From Silanimonas sp. (GTDB lineage Bacteria; Pseudomonadota; Gammaproteobacteria; Xanthomonadales; Xanthomonadaceae): a stretch of 64,000 nt of DNA. The notes beneath the pieces were generated by a model that was given only the letters and a program-made list of their open reading frames with translations, ran no database searches and was not told where the DNA came from. The DNA is taken from assembly GCF_027531545.1 (NCBI RefSeq), contig NZ_JAPZSC010000001.1:248001-312000 (forward strand). The letters are read 5' to 3'. The position numbers and the translations under genes were made by a program. Shown piece by piece: positions 1 through 8,206 of this stretch (position 1 is its first letter; every line of letters starts with the position of its first letter).

Positions 1-601
1 TGCCGTCGCCGCGGCCGAGCAGCTTGGCGATGACGTCGGCGAGGTCCCCGGTGCGCTCGAACGCGCGCTCCGCGCGGCGCGCGACGATGGCCTTGGCGAT
101 GCGGCGGCTCTGGCGTTCCTCGCCGTGAACCCAGAGCACGCGGGCGATCTCGGCCTCGTCGGCCGTGTTGACGAACTCGGCCGCGCTCATGCCCTGCGTC
201 GGGTCCATGCGCATGTCGAGCGGGCCGTCGTTGCGGAAGCTGAAGCCGCGCGCGGCTTCGTCGAGCTGCGGCGACGAGACACCGAGGTCGAACAGCACGC
301 CATCGAGGCCGCCGGCGGTTTCGGCCCACTCGCCCAAGCTGGCGAAACTCGCCTGCCGCACGCGGACGCGCGCGTCATCGGCGGCCAGGGCGTTGGCGAC
401 ACGGATCGCCTCGGGATCCTTGTCCATCACCAGCAGGCGCCCTTCCGGCCCGAGTTGGGCCAGCACGCCGCGCGCGTGGCCACCGCGGCCGAAGGTGCCA
501 TCGAGGTAGGTGCCCGCCGGCTTGACGGCGAGGCCGTCCAGCACCGGCGCCCAGAGCACCGGCACATGTTGCGAAGGCGGTGCGGCGGACGCGCTGGCCA
601 T
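1..601 (-). CDS. rsmH: 16S rRNA m4C1402 methyltransferase RsmH, C-terminus beyond window
   Basis: RsmH (MraW) uses SAM to methylate N4 of C1402 in 16S rRNA. The reading frame opens at ATG 601 and stays open to the left edge, giving about 200 N-terminal residues of a family usually 310-330 long. The opening [13 protein letters not shown] is followed by the glycine-rich SAM-binding stretch [17 protein letters not shown], which is the RsmH signature. It starts 5 bp after the mraZ stop, so the two are co-transcribed at the head of the dcw (division and cell wall) cluster, whose remaining genes lie outside the window. The call is firm; only the C-terminus is unseen. Confidence 0.95.
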   Translation of the reverse strand, partial: MASASAAPPSQHVPVLWAPVLDGLAVKPAGTYLDGTFGRGGHARGVLAQLGPEGRLLVMDKDPEAIRVANALAADDARVRVRQASFASLGEWAETAGGLDGVLFDLGVSSPQLDEAARGFSFRNDGPLDMRMDPTQGMSAAEFVNTADEAEIARVLWVHGEERQSRRIAKAIVARRAERAFERTGDLADVIAKLLGRGDG

Positions 602-606
602 CGGCA

Positions 607-1053
607 CTAGAGCCGCAAGTCCTGCATCGCCGCACTGACGCCGGCCGACCCGATGGTCTGCCGCATCAGCGCGAGATGCGCCTGCTCGCTCCACAGCTCC
701 AACCGCCCACCCATGCCCATCAGCACGGCCTTCTTCTCGAGGCCGGCGGTCATCCGCATCGACGGCGGCAGCAGCACGCGGCCCGCGGAGTCCGGCTCGA
801 GCGGCGTCGCGGCACCGACCAGCATGCGCTGCAGCACGCGGTGCTCCGGCACGAAGGGCGAGAGCGCGACGATCTGGTCGCGCACGGCCTGCCAGCCGGC
901 TTCGGGGTAGAGGTAGAGCGAGCCCTGGTCGAAGGGGTTGTAGGTGAGCACGAGGCGGTTGCCGCATTCACGCGCGACGACGTCGCGGAAGGCGACCGGA
1001 ATCGCCAGCCGCCCCTTGTCGTCAATCGTGATGGCCGTCTCGCCCTGGAACAT
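607..1053 (-). CDS. mraZ: transcriptional regulator MraZ
   Basis: MraZ is the AbrB-like DNA-binding regulator that represses its own dcw operon in E. coli. The 148-residue product starts [15 protein letters not shown] and carries two related halves with the family motifs [13 protein letters not shown] and [16 protein letters not shown] 1053 is chosen over an in-frame start 30 bp upstream (1083) because homologues begin MFQGE and the upstream stretch overlaps the MraZ operator repeats. It ends 5 bp before rsmH. A near-consensus promoter and three 10-bp-phased TGGGN-type boxes lie just upstream, as expected for autoregulation. Confidence 0.95.
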   Translation of the reverse strand: MFQGETAITIDDKGRLAIPVAFRDVVARECGNRLVLTYNPFDQGSLYLYPEAGWQAVRDQIVALSPFVPEHRVLQRMLVGAATPLEPDSAGRVLLPPSMRMTAGLEKKAVLMGMGGRLELWSEQAHLALMRQTIGSAGVSAAMQDLRL

Positions 1054-1067
1054 GCCCGTCGGTGGAT

Positions 1068-1092
1068 CCCCACCTTCTCCCACAAAAAACCA
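1068..1092 (-). promoter_or_regulatory. MraZ operator: three TGGGN-type boxes at 10-bp spacing
   Basis: Read on the minus strand, the pentamers TGGTT (1092-1088), TGGGA (1082-1078) and TGGGG (1072-1068) are each separated by exactly 5 bp. E. coli MraZ binds tandem TGGGN repeats with 5-nt spacers. The first box is degenerate and the other two match. The array lies between the predicted transcription start and the mraZ ATG, so bound MraZ would block early elongation or initiation. Confidence 0.75.
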
Positions 1093-1111
1093 GAAATTCC
1101 CTCAGGCGCCC

Positions 1112-1140
1112 ACGGTAGGCCCGCGTCAGGGGAGTGTCAA
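1112..1140 (-). promoter_or_regulatory. sigma-70 promoter of the mraZ/dcw operon
   Basis: On the minus strand a perfect -35 TTGACA (1140-1135) is followed after 17 bp by TACCGT (1117-1112). Initiation is expected near 1105, giving a leader of about 50 nt that contains the MraZ boxes. It is among the closest matches to the sigma-70 consensus seen in this GC-rich window. Confidence 0.8.
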
Positions 1141-1188
1141 TGACTTTTTGGAGGCAAATTCGCTTGGCGGATCAATCGCTTACGCCAC

Positions 1189-1209
1189 ACTTCAAGTGTT
1201 ACTTGAAGT
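1189..1209. repeat. perfect 9-bp inverted repeat between the S9 peptidase gene and mraZ
   Basis: ACTTCAAGT, a GTT loop and ACTTGAAGT form a perfect 9-bp-arm inverted repeat in an AT-rich island. It follows the S9 peptidase stop codon (minus strand) by 30 bp but has no T-run, so it is either a weak terminator of that gene or a binding site of a dimeric regulator about 50 bp upstream of the mraZ -35 box. Confidence 0.55.
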
Positions 1210-1211
1210 AT

Positions 1212-1220
1212 TTATCCACA
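1212..1220 (+). promoter_or_regulatory. perfect DnaA box upstream of the dcw promoter
   Basis: TTATCCACA matches the strict DnaA-box consensus exactly. It directly follows the 9-bp inverted repeat and lies about 70 bp upstream of the mraZ -35 element. A single strong box suggests DnaA-dependent regulation or titration rather than an origin; no box cluster or AT-rich unwinding element is present. Confidence 0.6.
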
Positions 1221-1239
1221 GCCCTTGTTTTACTTGGAT

Positions 1240-3357
1240 TCACTCCTCGGCAGGCTGCCGGTAGCGCTCGAACCACGCCAGGATGTTGTCGATCTTGGCG
1301 ATGAACTGGCTGGGGCGTCCCGTCAGCCCATGAGACGCCTCCGGCACCCGGACCATGGCGGTGGGCACCCCCCGCAGGCGCAGGGCCTGGAAGTACTGCT
1401 CGGTCTCGCCCATCGGGGTGCGGTAGTCGGCTTCGCCGGTGAGGAGCATCGTCGGGGTCGTTACCTTGCCCACCAGCGACAGCGGCGAACGCGCCCAGTA
1501 GTCGGCCTGTGACTCCCACGGGAAGCCCTTGAACCAGTGGCGGTGGAAGTACGGCGTCATGTCGGCCGTCAGCACGAAGCTGGTCCAGTTGATGACCGGC
1601 TTCGCCACGACTGCCGCGCGGAAGCGGTCGGTCTTGCCGACGATCCACGCGGTGAGCACGCCGCCGCCCGAGCCGCCGGTGACGAACAGATTCTTGGTGT
1701 CGATGAAGCCGCGCGCGATTACCGCATCCACGCCCGACATCAGGTCGTCGTAGTCGAAGCCCGGATACGCGAGGTGGATGCTGTTGGCGAATTCCTCGCC
1801 GTAGCTCGTGCTGCCGCGCGGGTTGGTGTAAAGCACCACGTAGCCGGCCGCCGCGAAGCGCTGCACTTCCACGCTGAAGACGGGGCCGTAGGCCGTGTGC
1901 GGGCCGCCGTGGATCTCGAGCAGCAGCGGGTAGCGCTTCGACGGATCGAAACCGGGCGGCGTGACCAGCCAGCCCTCGATCTCTTTTCCATCATGCGAGG
2001 AGGCCCAGGTGATCGTCTCGACCTGGCCGAGCGTCTTGTGTGCGAAGAGATCCTCGTTGATCGCGGTCAGCGTGCGCACGCGGCCACGCGCGTCGCTGAC
2101 GGCCACGTCGCCGGGCCGCGAGGTCGAGGCCTGCACGAAGGCGAAGCGGCCATCGCGCGACACCGAGAATCCACCGCCGGTGTACGGACGGCCGACGTCG
2201 CTGGCGCCGAGCGGCGAGGCGATGACGTCGAGCCTGCCGTCCATCGACACACGACCGAGCTTGCGCACGCCGCGCTGGTCGAAGGCCACGTAAAGGTGCC
2301 GCCCGTCCGCCGACCAGGTCGGCTGTTCGAAATCGAGGTCGTGCTCGCCGGTGAGATCGCGCACGTTGCCGCCGTCGGCATCCATCACGTACAGCCGGTG
2401 GTGCTGGTGACTGACGCGGCGATCATCGAAGCCGAGGTAGGCGACGCGCGTTCCGTCCGGCGACACGGCGGGGTTGGCATCCGGGCCGTCGCGGCGCGTC
2501 AAGGTGCGCAACGCGCCGGTCGCGATGTCGACGGCATGGATCTCCGAATCGAGCGGCGCCTGCTCGCGGTCATCGCGCCGGTTCGCCGAGATGTACAGCG
2601 TGCGGCCATCGGGCGAGAAGGCGAGCGGGCCGCCGTGGTCGGCGTCCCCGGAAGTCAGGGCGCGCGGCGTGCCGCCCTCGGCCGGCACGATGAAGACGTG
2701 GGTGCTGCCGCTGCGCAGCGTGCCCTCGCCGTCCATGCGGAACACCGCGCGGTCCACGACCGTCACCGGATCGGCCCATTCCGCCCCTTCGGGCTTGGCC
2801 GGCGGAGCCGCCATCGTCGCTGGCGGGGCCGGCACGAAGGCGGTGAACGCGAGCTGCGTGCCATCCGGCGACCACGTGAGATCGCCTGGCGCTTCCACGA
2901 GATCGGTGATGCGCGCGGTCTGCCCGCTGTCCATCCAGCGCACGAAGACCTGCGGCTTGCCGTCGGTGTTCGAGATGAAGGCGAGGCGCGTGCCGTCCGG
3001 CGACCAGCGCGGCGAGCGGTGGCTGTCGCCGTCGGAGCGCAGCGGGCGATGCGCGGAACGTCCGCCCTCGGCATCAACGATCCACAGGTTGGCGACCGGG
3101 CGATCCTTCATCACGTCGTAGCGAGTGCGCACGTAGACGATGCGGCGACCGTCCGGCGAGATCTGCGCATCGCCAGCGGTTTCCAGCGCGAAGAGATCGG
3201 TGCTTTCGAAACGCGCGCTGTTCGAGATCGTCGCGGTCGTCGCGTCCCCGATGGCGGAGGCCGGCGATGGCGGGGCCGCGTGCAGTGGCGCGGCGAGCAC
3301 CAGCGTGAGGGCGAGCGCGAGGACGCGCGGGAGCGGCGACAACGGGCGAAGCGACAT
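1240..3357 (-). CDS. secreted S9 family prolyl oligopeptidase-type peptidase
   Basis: Serine peptidase of family S9 (acylaminoacyl-peptidase/DPP-like), 705 residues. ATG 3357 opens a signal peptide (MSLRPLSPLPRVLALALTLV, cleavage probably near HAA-P), so the enzyme is exported. Residues 60-430 carry repeated beta-propeller blade motifs (SPDGRRIVY, SPDGTRLAF, SPDGRTLY). The C-terminal alpha/beta-hydrolase domain has the oxyanion region EIHGGPH, nucleophile Ser563 in GGSGGG, Asp644 in GEADYRTP and His676 in EASHG, a complete triad. It probably trims peptides in the periplasm. It follows the oxygenase gene by 101 bp on the same strand. Substrate specificity cannot be read from the sequence. Confidence 0.9.
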   Translation of the reverse strand: MSLRPLSPLPRVLALALTLVLAAPLHAAPPSPASAIGDATTATISNSARFESTDLFALETAGDAQISPDGRRIVYVRTRYDVMKDRPVANLWIVDAEGGRSAHRPLRSDGDSHRSPRWSPDGTRLAFISNTDGKPQVFVRWMDSGQTARITDLVEAPGDLTWSPDGTQLAFTAFVPAPPATMAAPPAKPEGAEWADPVTVVDRAVFRMDGEGTLRSGSTHVFIVPAEGGTPRALTSGDADHGGPLAFSPDGRTLYISANRRDDREQAPLDSEIHAVDIATGALRTLTRRDGPDANPAVSPDGTRVAYLGFDDRRVSHQHHRLYVMDADGGNVRDLTGEHDLDFEQPTWSADGRHLYVAFDQRGVRKLGRVSMDGRLDVIASPLGASDVGRPYTGGGFSVSRDGRFAFVQASTSRPGDVAVSDARGRVRTLTAINEDLFAHKTLGQVETITWASSHDGKEIEGWLVTPPGFDPSKRYPLLLEIHGGPHTAYGPVFSVEVQRFAAAGYVVLYTNPRGSTSYGEEFANSIHLAYPGFDYDDLMSGVDAVIARGFIDTKNLFVTGGSGGGVLTAWIVGKTDRFRAAVVAKPVINWTSFVLTADMTPYFHRHWFKGFPWESQADYWARSPLSLVGKVTTPTMLLTGEADYRTPMGETEQYFQALRLRGVPTAMVRVPEASHGLTGRPSQFIAKIDNILAWFERYRQPAEE

Positions 3358-3458
3358 GGGCGAGCGTCCTAGCGGCGAGTGCGCCGGCAAGGGTGGCTGC
3401 CGCGGCCGCGCTTGGCAAACCGCAGTGCAGCGCGACGCTCCAGGGCGTCGCGGGGGCC

Positions 3459-4190
3459 TCAGTCGAGGTGCAGGCCCTTGTAGCGCGTGTTGTGCGGATC
3501 GCGGATCTCTTCCGCAGGGCGTTCGGCGGTGTAGTAGTAGGCCGCGATCGACCGCCGATACACACCATCGGGGCAGGCCAAGGGCCGCGGATGGCCGTGG
3601 AAGGTGTCGCTGCGGGTGTTGAACACGACCGCGCGGTTCATCAGCGGCGCGATGCTGCGGACGCAGCGGCTGGCCGTCGTGTCCCACAGCTCGAGGTCGC
3701 TGCCCCAGGCCGTATCCCAGACGGGATTGAGGTAGACCAGCAGGTTGATGCGACGGTGCAGCTTGAGCGCCGGATGCCAGTTGAAATCGGCATGGATGCC
3801 GAGCAGGTCGCCGGGGCGGCTGAGGTGGATTCCGCCACCCAGCATCTTCGGATCGGGGATGAGGCCTTCGATGCCGGTCAAGGCTTCAAGGAATTCGAGG
3901 AAGGGCGCGGTGTTGAGCTCCTGCAGCGTGCGGCGCACCAGCGGTGGCAACAGCTGCTCCCTGGAGGTCGCGATCTTCTTCTCGAAGCCCTCGTAGCCGT
4001 AGTGGTCCCAACCCACCGGGTCTTCAGGCCGCGGGAACTCGTGCGCCAGCGCATCGGCGGCTTCCGGGCGCAGGAACCCGTCGAACACCGCATGCGGATA
4101 GGGATCGGCCGCGGCGTACTCCGCCGATCGCGCCTTGGCCAAGGCCGCGAGGGCGGCCGGGTCGAACACGTAATCCACGCCTGCATCCAT
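3459..4190 (-). CDS. 2-oxoglutarate/Fe(II)-dependent oxygenase (prolyl-hydroxylase type)
   Basis: A 243-residue protein with the 2OG-Fe(II) dioxygenase fold (2OG-FeII_Oxy_3 type). Iron ligands are visible as H133-x-D135 (GIHADFNWH) and a distal His198 in DTFHGH, with Arg212 or Arg213 (YRRS) positioned to bind the 2-oxoglutarate carboxylate. Such proteins hydroxylate proline or other residues or small molecules; the substrate is unknown here. The ATG at 4190 lies only about 12 bp beyond the 3' end of the RNase P RNA and has no evident Shine-Dalgarno sequence, so the mRNA may come from read-through of rnpB. GTG starts a few codons downstream are possible alternatives. Confidence 0.85.
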   Translation of the reverse strand: MDAGVDYVFDPAALAALAKARSAEYAAADPYPHAVFDGFLRPEAADALAHEFPRPEDPVGWDHYGYEGFEKKIATSREQLLPPLVRRTLQELNTAPFLEFLEALTGIEGLIPDPKMLGGGIHLSRPGDLLGIHADFNWHPALKLHRRINLLVYLNPVWDTAWGSDLELWDTTASRCVRSIAPLMNRAVVFNTRSDTFHGHPRPLACPDGVYRRSIAAYYYTAERPAEEIRDPHNTRYKGLHLD

Positions 4191-4202
4191 CGATGAAGAG
4201 GG

Positions 4203-4576
4203 TGACGGAGCCGGCCGATAAGCCGGGTTCTGTAAGCACCGTTGCCGGTGCCGGCAGCCATTCCTCTCGGCCCCACCTCGCGATGGGGCTCCAGCAACCT
4301 ACCCGGGTGCGGGCCGGGCCAACCCAATGCACCCCTATTTGGTCTTGCTCCGAGTGGGGTTTGCCGTGCCCTGCGGCGTTGGCCCCGCAGGCGGTGGGCT
4401 CTTACCCCACCGTTTCACCCTGACCACGCACCCTTGCGGGCCGTTCGGCGGTCTATTCTCTGTTGCACTTTCCGTCGGCTCGCGCCGCCCAGGCGTTACC
4501 TGGCACTCTGCCCTGTGGAGCCCGGACTTTCCTCGGCGGGATTGCTCCCGACGCGACTGCCTGGCCGACTCCGTCA
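4203..4576 (-). ncRNA. rnpB: RNase P RNA, bacterial type A
   Basis: Catalytic RNA of RNase P, which makes tRNA 5' ends. On the minus strand the conserved 5' core GAGGAAAGTCCGGGCTCC (4534-4517) and the 3' core GAACCCGGCTTATCGGCC are both present. The ends pair as helix P1: TGACGGAG plus TCGGCC at the 5' end with GGCCGGCTCCGTCA at the 3' end. Length is about 374 nt, as for gammaproteobacterial M1 RNA. A TACACT -10 hexamer sits 7 nt upstream of the predicted 5' end. Location near rsmI and mraZ agrees with other gammaproteobacteria. Exact ends are inferred from P1 pairing. Confidence 0.96.
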
Positions 4577-4582
4577 GGGCGC

Positions 4583-4588
4583 AGTGTA
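4583..4588 (-). promoter_or_regulatory. -10 element of rnpB
   Basis: TACACT on the minus strand ends 7 nt before the predicted first nucleotide of the RNase P RNA. A -35 hexamer is poorly defined: TTTCGA fits only with a 15-bp spacer. Confidence 0.5.
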
Positions 4589-4639
4589 CGCGTCGAACGC
4601 GGGTCGAAACGGAACGGGCGCTGTCGCGCAACGCACCGA

Positions 4640-5479
4640 TCAGTCGGAATCGCCACCGACGTACAGCGCCTTGCGCGGTGCGCCGCTCAGTTCCGCCGCC
4701 AGTTTCGCGGCCTGCGAGGGCTTCAGGTGGGCGGCGAGCTTCGCGTACAAGCGCTTGCCTTCAGCGAGCTGCGCAGCCTCGCGATCGACGCTGCCGCGCA
4801 CCACCAGTACGAATTCGCCCTTGCGCTGGTTCGCATCGCCGGCGACGGCCTGCTGGATCGCGCCCAGCGTGGGCCCGAGCAGGGTTTCGAAGCGCTTGGT
4901 GAGCTCGCGGCCGAGCGTGGCTTCGCGCTCCGCGCCGAACACCGCGACAAGATCGGCGAGCGACTCCTCGATGCGGTGCGAGCTCTCGTAGAACACCATG
5001 GTCCGCGTTTCCGACAGCAGTTCGCCCAAGCGCTCGCGGCGCGCGCCGCCCTTCACCGGGAGGAAGCCTTCGAAACAGAAACGGTCGCTCGGAATGCCGG
5101 CCACGCTCAGTGCGGCGATGGCCGCGCAGGCGCCCGGAACGGGAACCACCGGCAGGCCCGCCTCGCGCACCGCGCGCACCAGCCGGTAGCCGGGATCGCT
5201 GACCAGCGGCGTGCCCGCGTCGGAGACGAGGGCGAGGCTGTCGCCCGCCTGCAGCCGGGCCACCAGCTTCGCGGCGATGTCGCCCTCGTTGTGGTCGTGC
5301 ACGGCGATGAGCGGGGTGCCGATGCCGAACTGGCCCAGCAGGATCGAGGTGTTGCGGGTGTCTTCCGCGCCGATGGCGGTGACCCCGCCCAGCACGTCGC
5401 GGGCCCGGGGCGTGAGGTCGCCGAGGTTCCCGATGGGCGTCGCCACGACATACAGCGTTCCCGCGACGATCTCCGACAT
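4640..5479 (-). CDS. rsmI: 16S rRNA 2'-O-ribose C1402 methyltransferase RsmI
   Basis: RsmI uses SAM to methylate the 2'-OH of C1402 in 16S rRNA, the same nucleotide that RsmH modifies on N4. The 279-residue protein has the family N-terminus GTLYVVATPIGNLGDLTPRA, then GAEDTRNTSILL and VSDAGTPLVSDPG (SAM-binding loop), PVPGACAAIAAL and FEGFLPVK. The start is supported by a perfect AAGGAGG Shine-Dalgarno 6 bp upstream. It is divergent from lpoA with a 56-bp gap that holds a TAGAAT -10-like hexamer for rsmI (5509-5504). Confidence 0.97.
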   Translation of the reverse strand: MSEIVAGTLYVVATPIGNLGDLTPRARDVLGGVTAIGAEDTRNTSILLGQFGIGTPLIAVHDHNEGDIAAKLVARLQAGDSLALVSDAGTPLVSDPGYRLVRAVREAGLPVVPVPGACAAIAALSVAGIPSDRFCFEGFLPVKGGARRERLGELLSETRTMVFYESSHRIEESLADLVAVFGAEREATLGRELTKRFETLLGPTLGAIQQAVAGDANQRKGEFVLVVRGSVDREAAQLAEGKRLYAKLAAHLKPSQAAKLAAELSGAPRKALYVGGDSD

Positions 5480-5535
5480 CGTGTCCTCCTTTCGACCCGT
5501 ATCATTCTAGGCCCGGTTCACCGAGATTCCCCCGC

Positions 5536-7269
5536 ATGGCCCGCTGGCTGCTCCTTGCCCTCCTCGTCGTTTCGCTCGCCGGATGCGCTTCGGCGCCCAG
5601 TTCGCGACCGGCCACGCCCGCGGAATCGCAGGCGCGCGCGCTCGACGCACAGGGTCGCCACGCCGAGGCCGCGCAGGCCTGGCGCTCGATCGCCGCCACC
5701 GCGCGGGGCGCCGACATCGCCATGGCCCGCCTGAACGCGTCGGAGGCCCTGCGCCGGGCCGGCGATGCGGCGGGGGCCCGCGCCGAGCTTGCGGAGGCCC
5801 CGCGCCGGCGCCTCACGCCCGAGGACCAGTTCCGCCATGACCTGCTCACTGCCGGCTTCGCATTGGACGACGGCCGCGGCGCCGAGGCCCTCGCACTGCT
5901 ACAGCAGGACCGCGCCCTCGTTCCCGCCGGGCGGATGGCCGACTGGCTGGCCCTCCGGGCCCGCGCGCTCGATGCCACCGGCGACCGCTTCGGCATGGCC
6001 GCCGCGCTCGCCGAACGCGCCGGGCTGCTGCAGGGCGCCGAGCGCGCCGCCGAATTGCGCAACGCCGAGCGCCAGCTGAAGTCGGTGCCGGATGCGGCCC
6101 TCGTGCAGCAGGCCGGTTTCCTCGGCGACGAGGCCGCGGTGCTGCCACTGGCCCTTCGCGAGGCGCGTCGTCGCGGCCTGGCCATCACCCGCGCCGCCGC
6201 CGCACCCGCCCCGGCGGATCGCCCGCCGCCGGCCTCGGACGGCTACCACCCGCCGCGCCGCATGGCCGTGCTGCTGCCGCTGAGCGGCGAACTCGCGCCA
6301 GCCGGCCTCGCGGTGCGCGACGGCCTGCTCGCGGCCTACTACGCCGAATCGCGCACGCGCCCGGCCATCGCCTTCCATGACACCCAAGGCACCGTGGACG
6401 GCGCGAAGGCCGCGCGCGACCGCGCCGTGGCCGAAGGCGCCGACCTGCTCGTGGGCCCGCTCGGCCGCGACGAAGTGGCGGCGCTGGCCGCCGCACCGAT
6501 CAACTCCGCCGCGTGGCTGGCACTGAACCGCACGCCAGTAGCGACGGCCGGCGGCGGCAGCTTCGCCCTCACCCCCGAGGATGAAGGCGCCGCGGTCGCG
6601 CAGCGCCTGATCGAACGCGGCCTCACCCGCACCGTGGCGATCGCCGAGGGCGACGACAGCGCGCAGCGCGCGCTGGCCGGCTTCCGCGAGCGCTTCGTCG
6701 CCGAGGGCGGCGAGCTGCTGGCGGTCGCACCGATCGATGCCTTCGGTGGCAACGCCGCCGAGGGGCTGGCCACGCTGGCCACCCACGCGACGCGCGCACA
6801 GGCGCTGTTCGTCGCGGCCCGCGCGCCTGCCCTGCGCATCCTGATGCCGCAGCGCGAGGAGGCCGGGCTCGCCGCGCTGCCGGTGCTGGCCACGTCGCTG
6901 GTGCAATCCGGCGGCGACCCGCGACTGGATCGCGAGCTCGACGGCCTGCAGTACCCGGAACTGCCGTGGTTGCTCGGCGACCTCGTCGGCCCCGGTGATG
7001 CGGAAAGCCTCGGCCGTCGCCTGCCCAACGCCCGCGGTAGCGCCGCGCGCCTGTTCGCCTTCGGCTTCGACGCCTGGAAGGTGGCGACCTACCTCGACGC
7101 CCTGCGCGGCGGCGCGCAGCTGCGTGGCGCCACCGGCGAGCTGGGCATCGATGCCGCCGGCATCGTCGAACGCGTGCCGGCCTGGGCCGAGTACAGCGGT
7201 GGCGTGACGCGCCGCGCCTCGGACGGCGCACTGATGCCGGTGGACGCCACGCCCCCACCGACGCCCTGA
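5536..7269 (+). CDS. lpoA: penicillin-binding protein activator LpoA (LppC family lipoprotein)
   Basis: Outer-membrane lipoprotein of the LpoA/LppC family, which in E. coli reaches through the peptidoglycan to activate PBP1a. 577 residues: a lipoprotein signal with lipobox LAGC (Cys17), an Ala/Arg-rich helical TPR-like N-terminal domain (about 25-210), and a periplasmic-binding-protein-like C-terminal domain starting near RRMAVLLPLSGELAPAGLAVRDGLLAAYY. The order rsmI / lpoA / yraN is the E. coli yraL-yraM-yraN arrangement. It ends 26 bp before yraN, which is probably co-transcribed. Confidence 0.93.
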   Translation: MARWLLLALLVVSLAGCASAPSSRPATPAESQARALDAQGRHAEAAQAWRSIAATARGADIAMARLNASEALRRAGDAAGARAELAEAPRRRLTPEDQFRHDLLTAGFALDDGRGAEALALLQQDRALVPAGRMADWLALRARALDATGDRFGMAAALAERAGLLQGAERAAELRNAERQLKSVPDAALVQQAGFLGDEAAVLPLALREARRRGLAITRAAAAPAPADRPPPASDGYHPPRRMAVLLPLSGELAPAGLAVRDGLLAAYYAESRTRPAIAFHDTQGTVDGAKAARDRAVAEGADLLVGPLGRDEVAALAAAPINSAAWLALNRTPVATAGGGSFALTPEDEGAAVAQRLIERGLTRTVAIAEGDDSAQRALAGFRERFVAEGGELLAVAPIDAFGGNAAEGLATLATHATRAQALFVAARAPALRILMPQREEAGLAALPVLATSLVQSGGDPRLDRELDGLQYPELPWLLGDLVGPGDAESLGRRLPNARGSAARLFAFGFDAWKVATYLDALRGGAQLRGATGELGIDAAGIVERVPAWAEYSGGVTRRASDGALMPVDATPPPTP

Positions 7270-7295
7270 GCCTCGAACCCACAAGGACAACGCGC

Positions 7296-7706
7296 ATGGA
7301 TGCGCCGCACCAAAGGACACCCGACCCACCCGCGGCAGCGACGCGCACCCGGGCGCAGCAGCTCGGCGACGCCGGTGAGCAGGCCGCCCTCGCCTTCCTC
7401 GTGGCGCGCGGATTGCGTCCGCTGGCGCGGAATGTCCGCTTCAAGGGCGGCGAGCTGGATCTCGTGATGCTCGACGGCGAGACGCTGGTTTTCGTCGAGG
7501 TGCGCCGCCGCGGGCGCAGCGACTTCGGCGACGCGCTCGACAGCGTCGACACGCGCAAGGCACGAAAACTGGTTCTCGCCGCGCGGCTCTACCTGCAGCG
7601 TGAATCGCGGCACGCACGGCGCGATTGCCGGTTCGACGTGGTGGGCTTCGATGGCGGAGCCGAACCGCGCTGGGTGCGCGGCGCGTTTTCGCTCGACGAT
7701 CTCTAG
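7296..7706 (+). CDS. yraN: YraN/UPF0102 family endonuclease-like protein
   Basis: A 136-residue protein of the UPF0102 family, which has a PD-(D/E)XK nuclease-like fold. The motif GELDLVMLDGETLVFVEVRRR (E-x-D ... FVEVR) supplies the acidic and basic residues of that fold, and GDAGEQAALAFLVARGL is the family N-terminus. The biological role is poorly defined. It directly follows lpoA. Its TAG stop lies within the palindrome CTAG (7703-7706), which also supplies the stop of pgpA on the opposite strand. Confidence 0.92.
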   Translation: MDAPHQRTPDPPAAATRTRAQQLGDAGEQAALAFLVARGLRPLARNVRFKGGELDLVMLDGETLVFVEVRRRGRSDFGDALDSVDTRKARKLVLAARLYLQRESRHARRDCRFDVVGFDGGAEPRWVRGAFSLDDL

Positions 7707-8206
7707 CCGCGCAGCATCGGCCAGAGGGCCAAGGCCAGCTGCAGCACGCCGAAGGTCATCAGGCCGGCCAGGGCGTCGTCGACCATCGTGCCGAAGCCGC
7801 CTTTCAGCGAACGGTCGGCCCAGCGCACCGGCCACGGCTTCCAGACGTCGAACAGTCGGAACAGCACGAAGGCGGCGAGCACCCAGGGCCATTCGCGCGG
7901 CAGCAGCCACAGCGCCAGCCACATCCCGACGAATTCATCCCAAACGACGAGCGAGGGGTCTTCGATACGGCTTTCGCGGATCGCCCAGCTCGCGGCCCAC
8001 ACGCCGACGACGAACGCGAGGATCAGCACGGCCGCGTAGTCGCGGGGCGCGAGGTCGTGCAACCACAGCCACCACGGCACGATCGCGACGATCGAGCCCA
8101 CGGTGCCCGGGGCGATCGGCGAAAACCCGGCGCCGAAGCCGGCGGCGATCCATCCGCGGGGGTTTCGCATCATCCGCCGGCGGGTGCCGACCGGCAGCAC
8201 CGTCAT
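7703..8206 (-). CDS. pgpA: phosphatidylglycerophosphatase A
   Basis: PgpA dephosphorylates phosphatidylglycerol phosphate to phosphatidylglycerol in the inner membrane. The 167-residue product has the family motifs GFGAGFSPIAPGTVGS, DPSLVVWDEFVGMW and the C-terminal GGFGTMVDDALAGL, with several hydrophobic segments. The start is ATG 8206, which overlaps the thiL stop as ATGA; the frame stays open further upstream but that stretch is antiparallel noise over thiL. Last gene of the nusB-thiL-pgpA segment. Convergent with yraN, sharing a 4-bp stop palindrome and leaving no room for a terminator. Confidence 0.94.
   Translation of the reverse strand: MTVLPVGTRRRMMRNPRGWIAAGFGAGFSPIAPGTVGSIVAIVPWWLWLHDLAPRDYAAVLILAFVVGVWAASWAIRESRIEDPSLVVWDEFVGMWLALWLLPREWPWVLAAFVLFRLFDVWKPWPVRWADRSLKGGFGTMVDDALAGLMTFGVLQLALALWPMLRG

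Noticed and set aside
1054-1083. Longer MraZ start at 1083
   Set aside because: It would place codons over the MraZ operator boxes, and the family starts at MFQGE (1053).
1180-1225. Chromosomal origin signalled by the DnaA box
   Set aside because: Only one box, no dnaA/dnaN/gidA neighbours and no AT-rich unwinding element; regulation is more likely.
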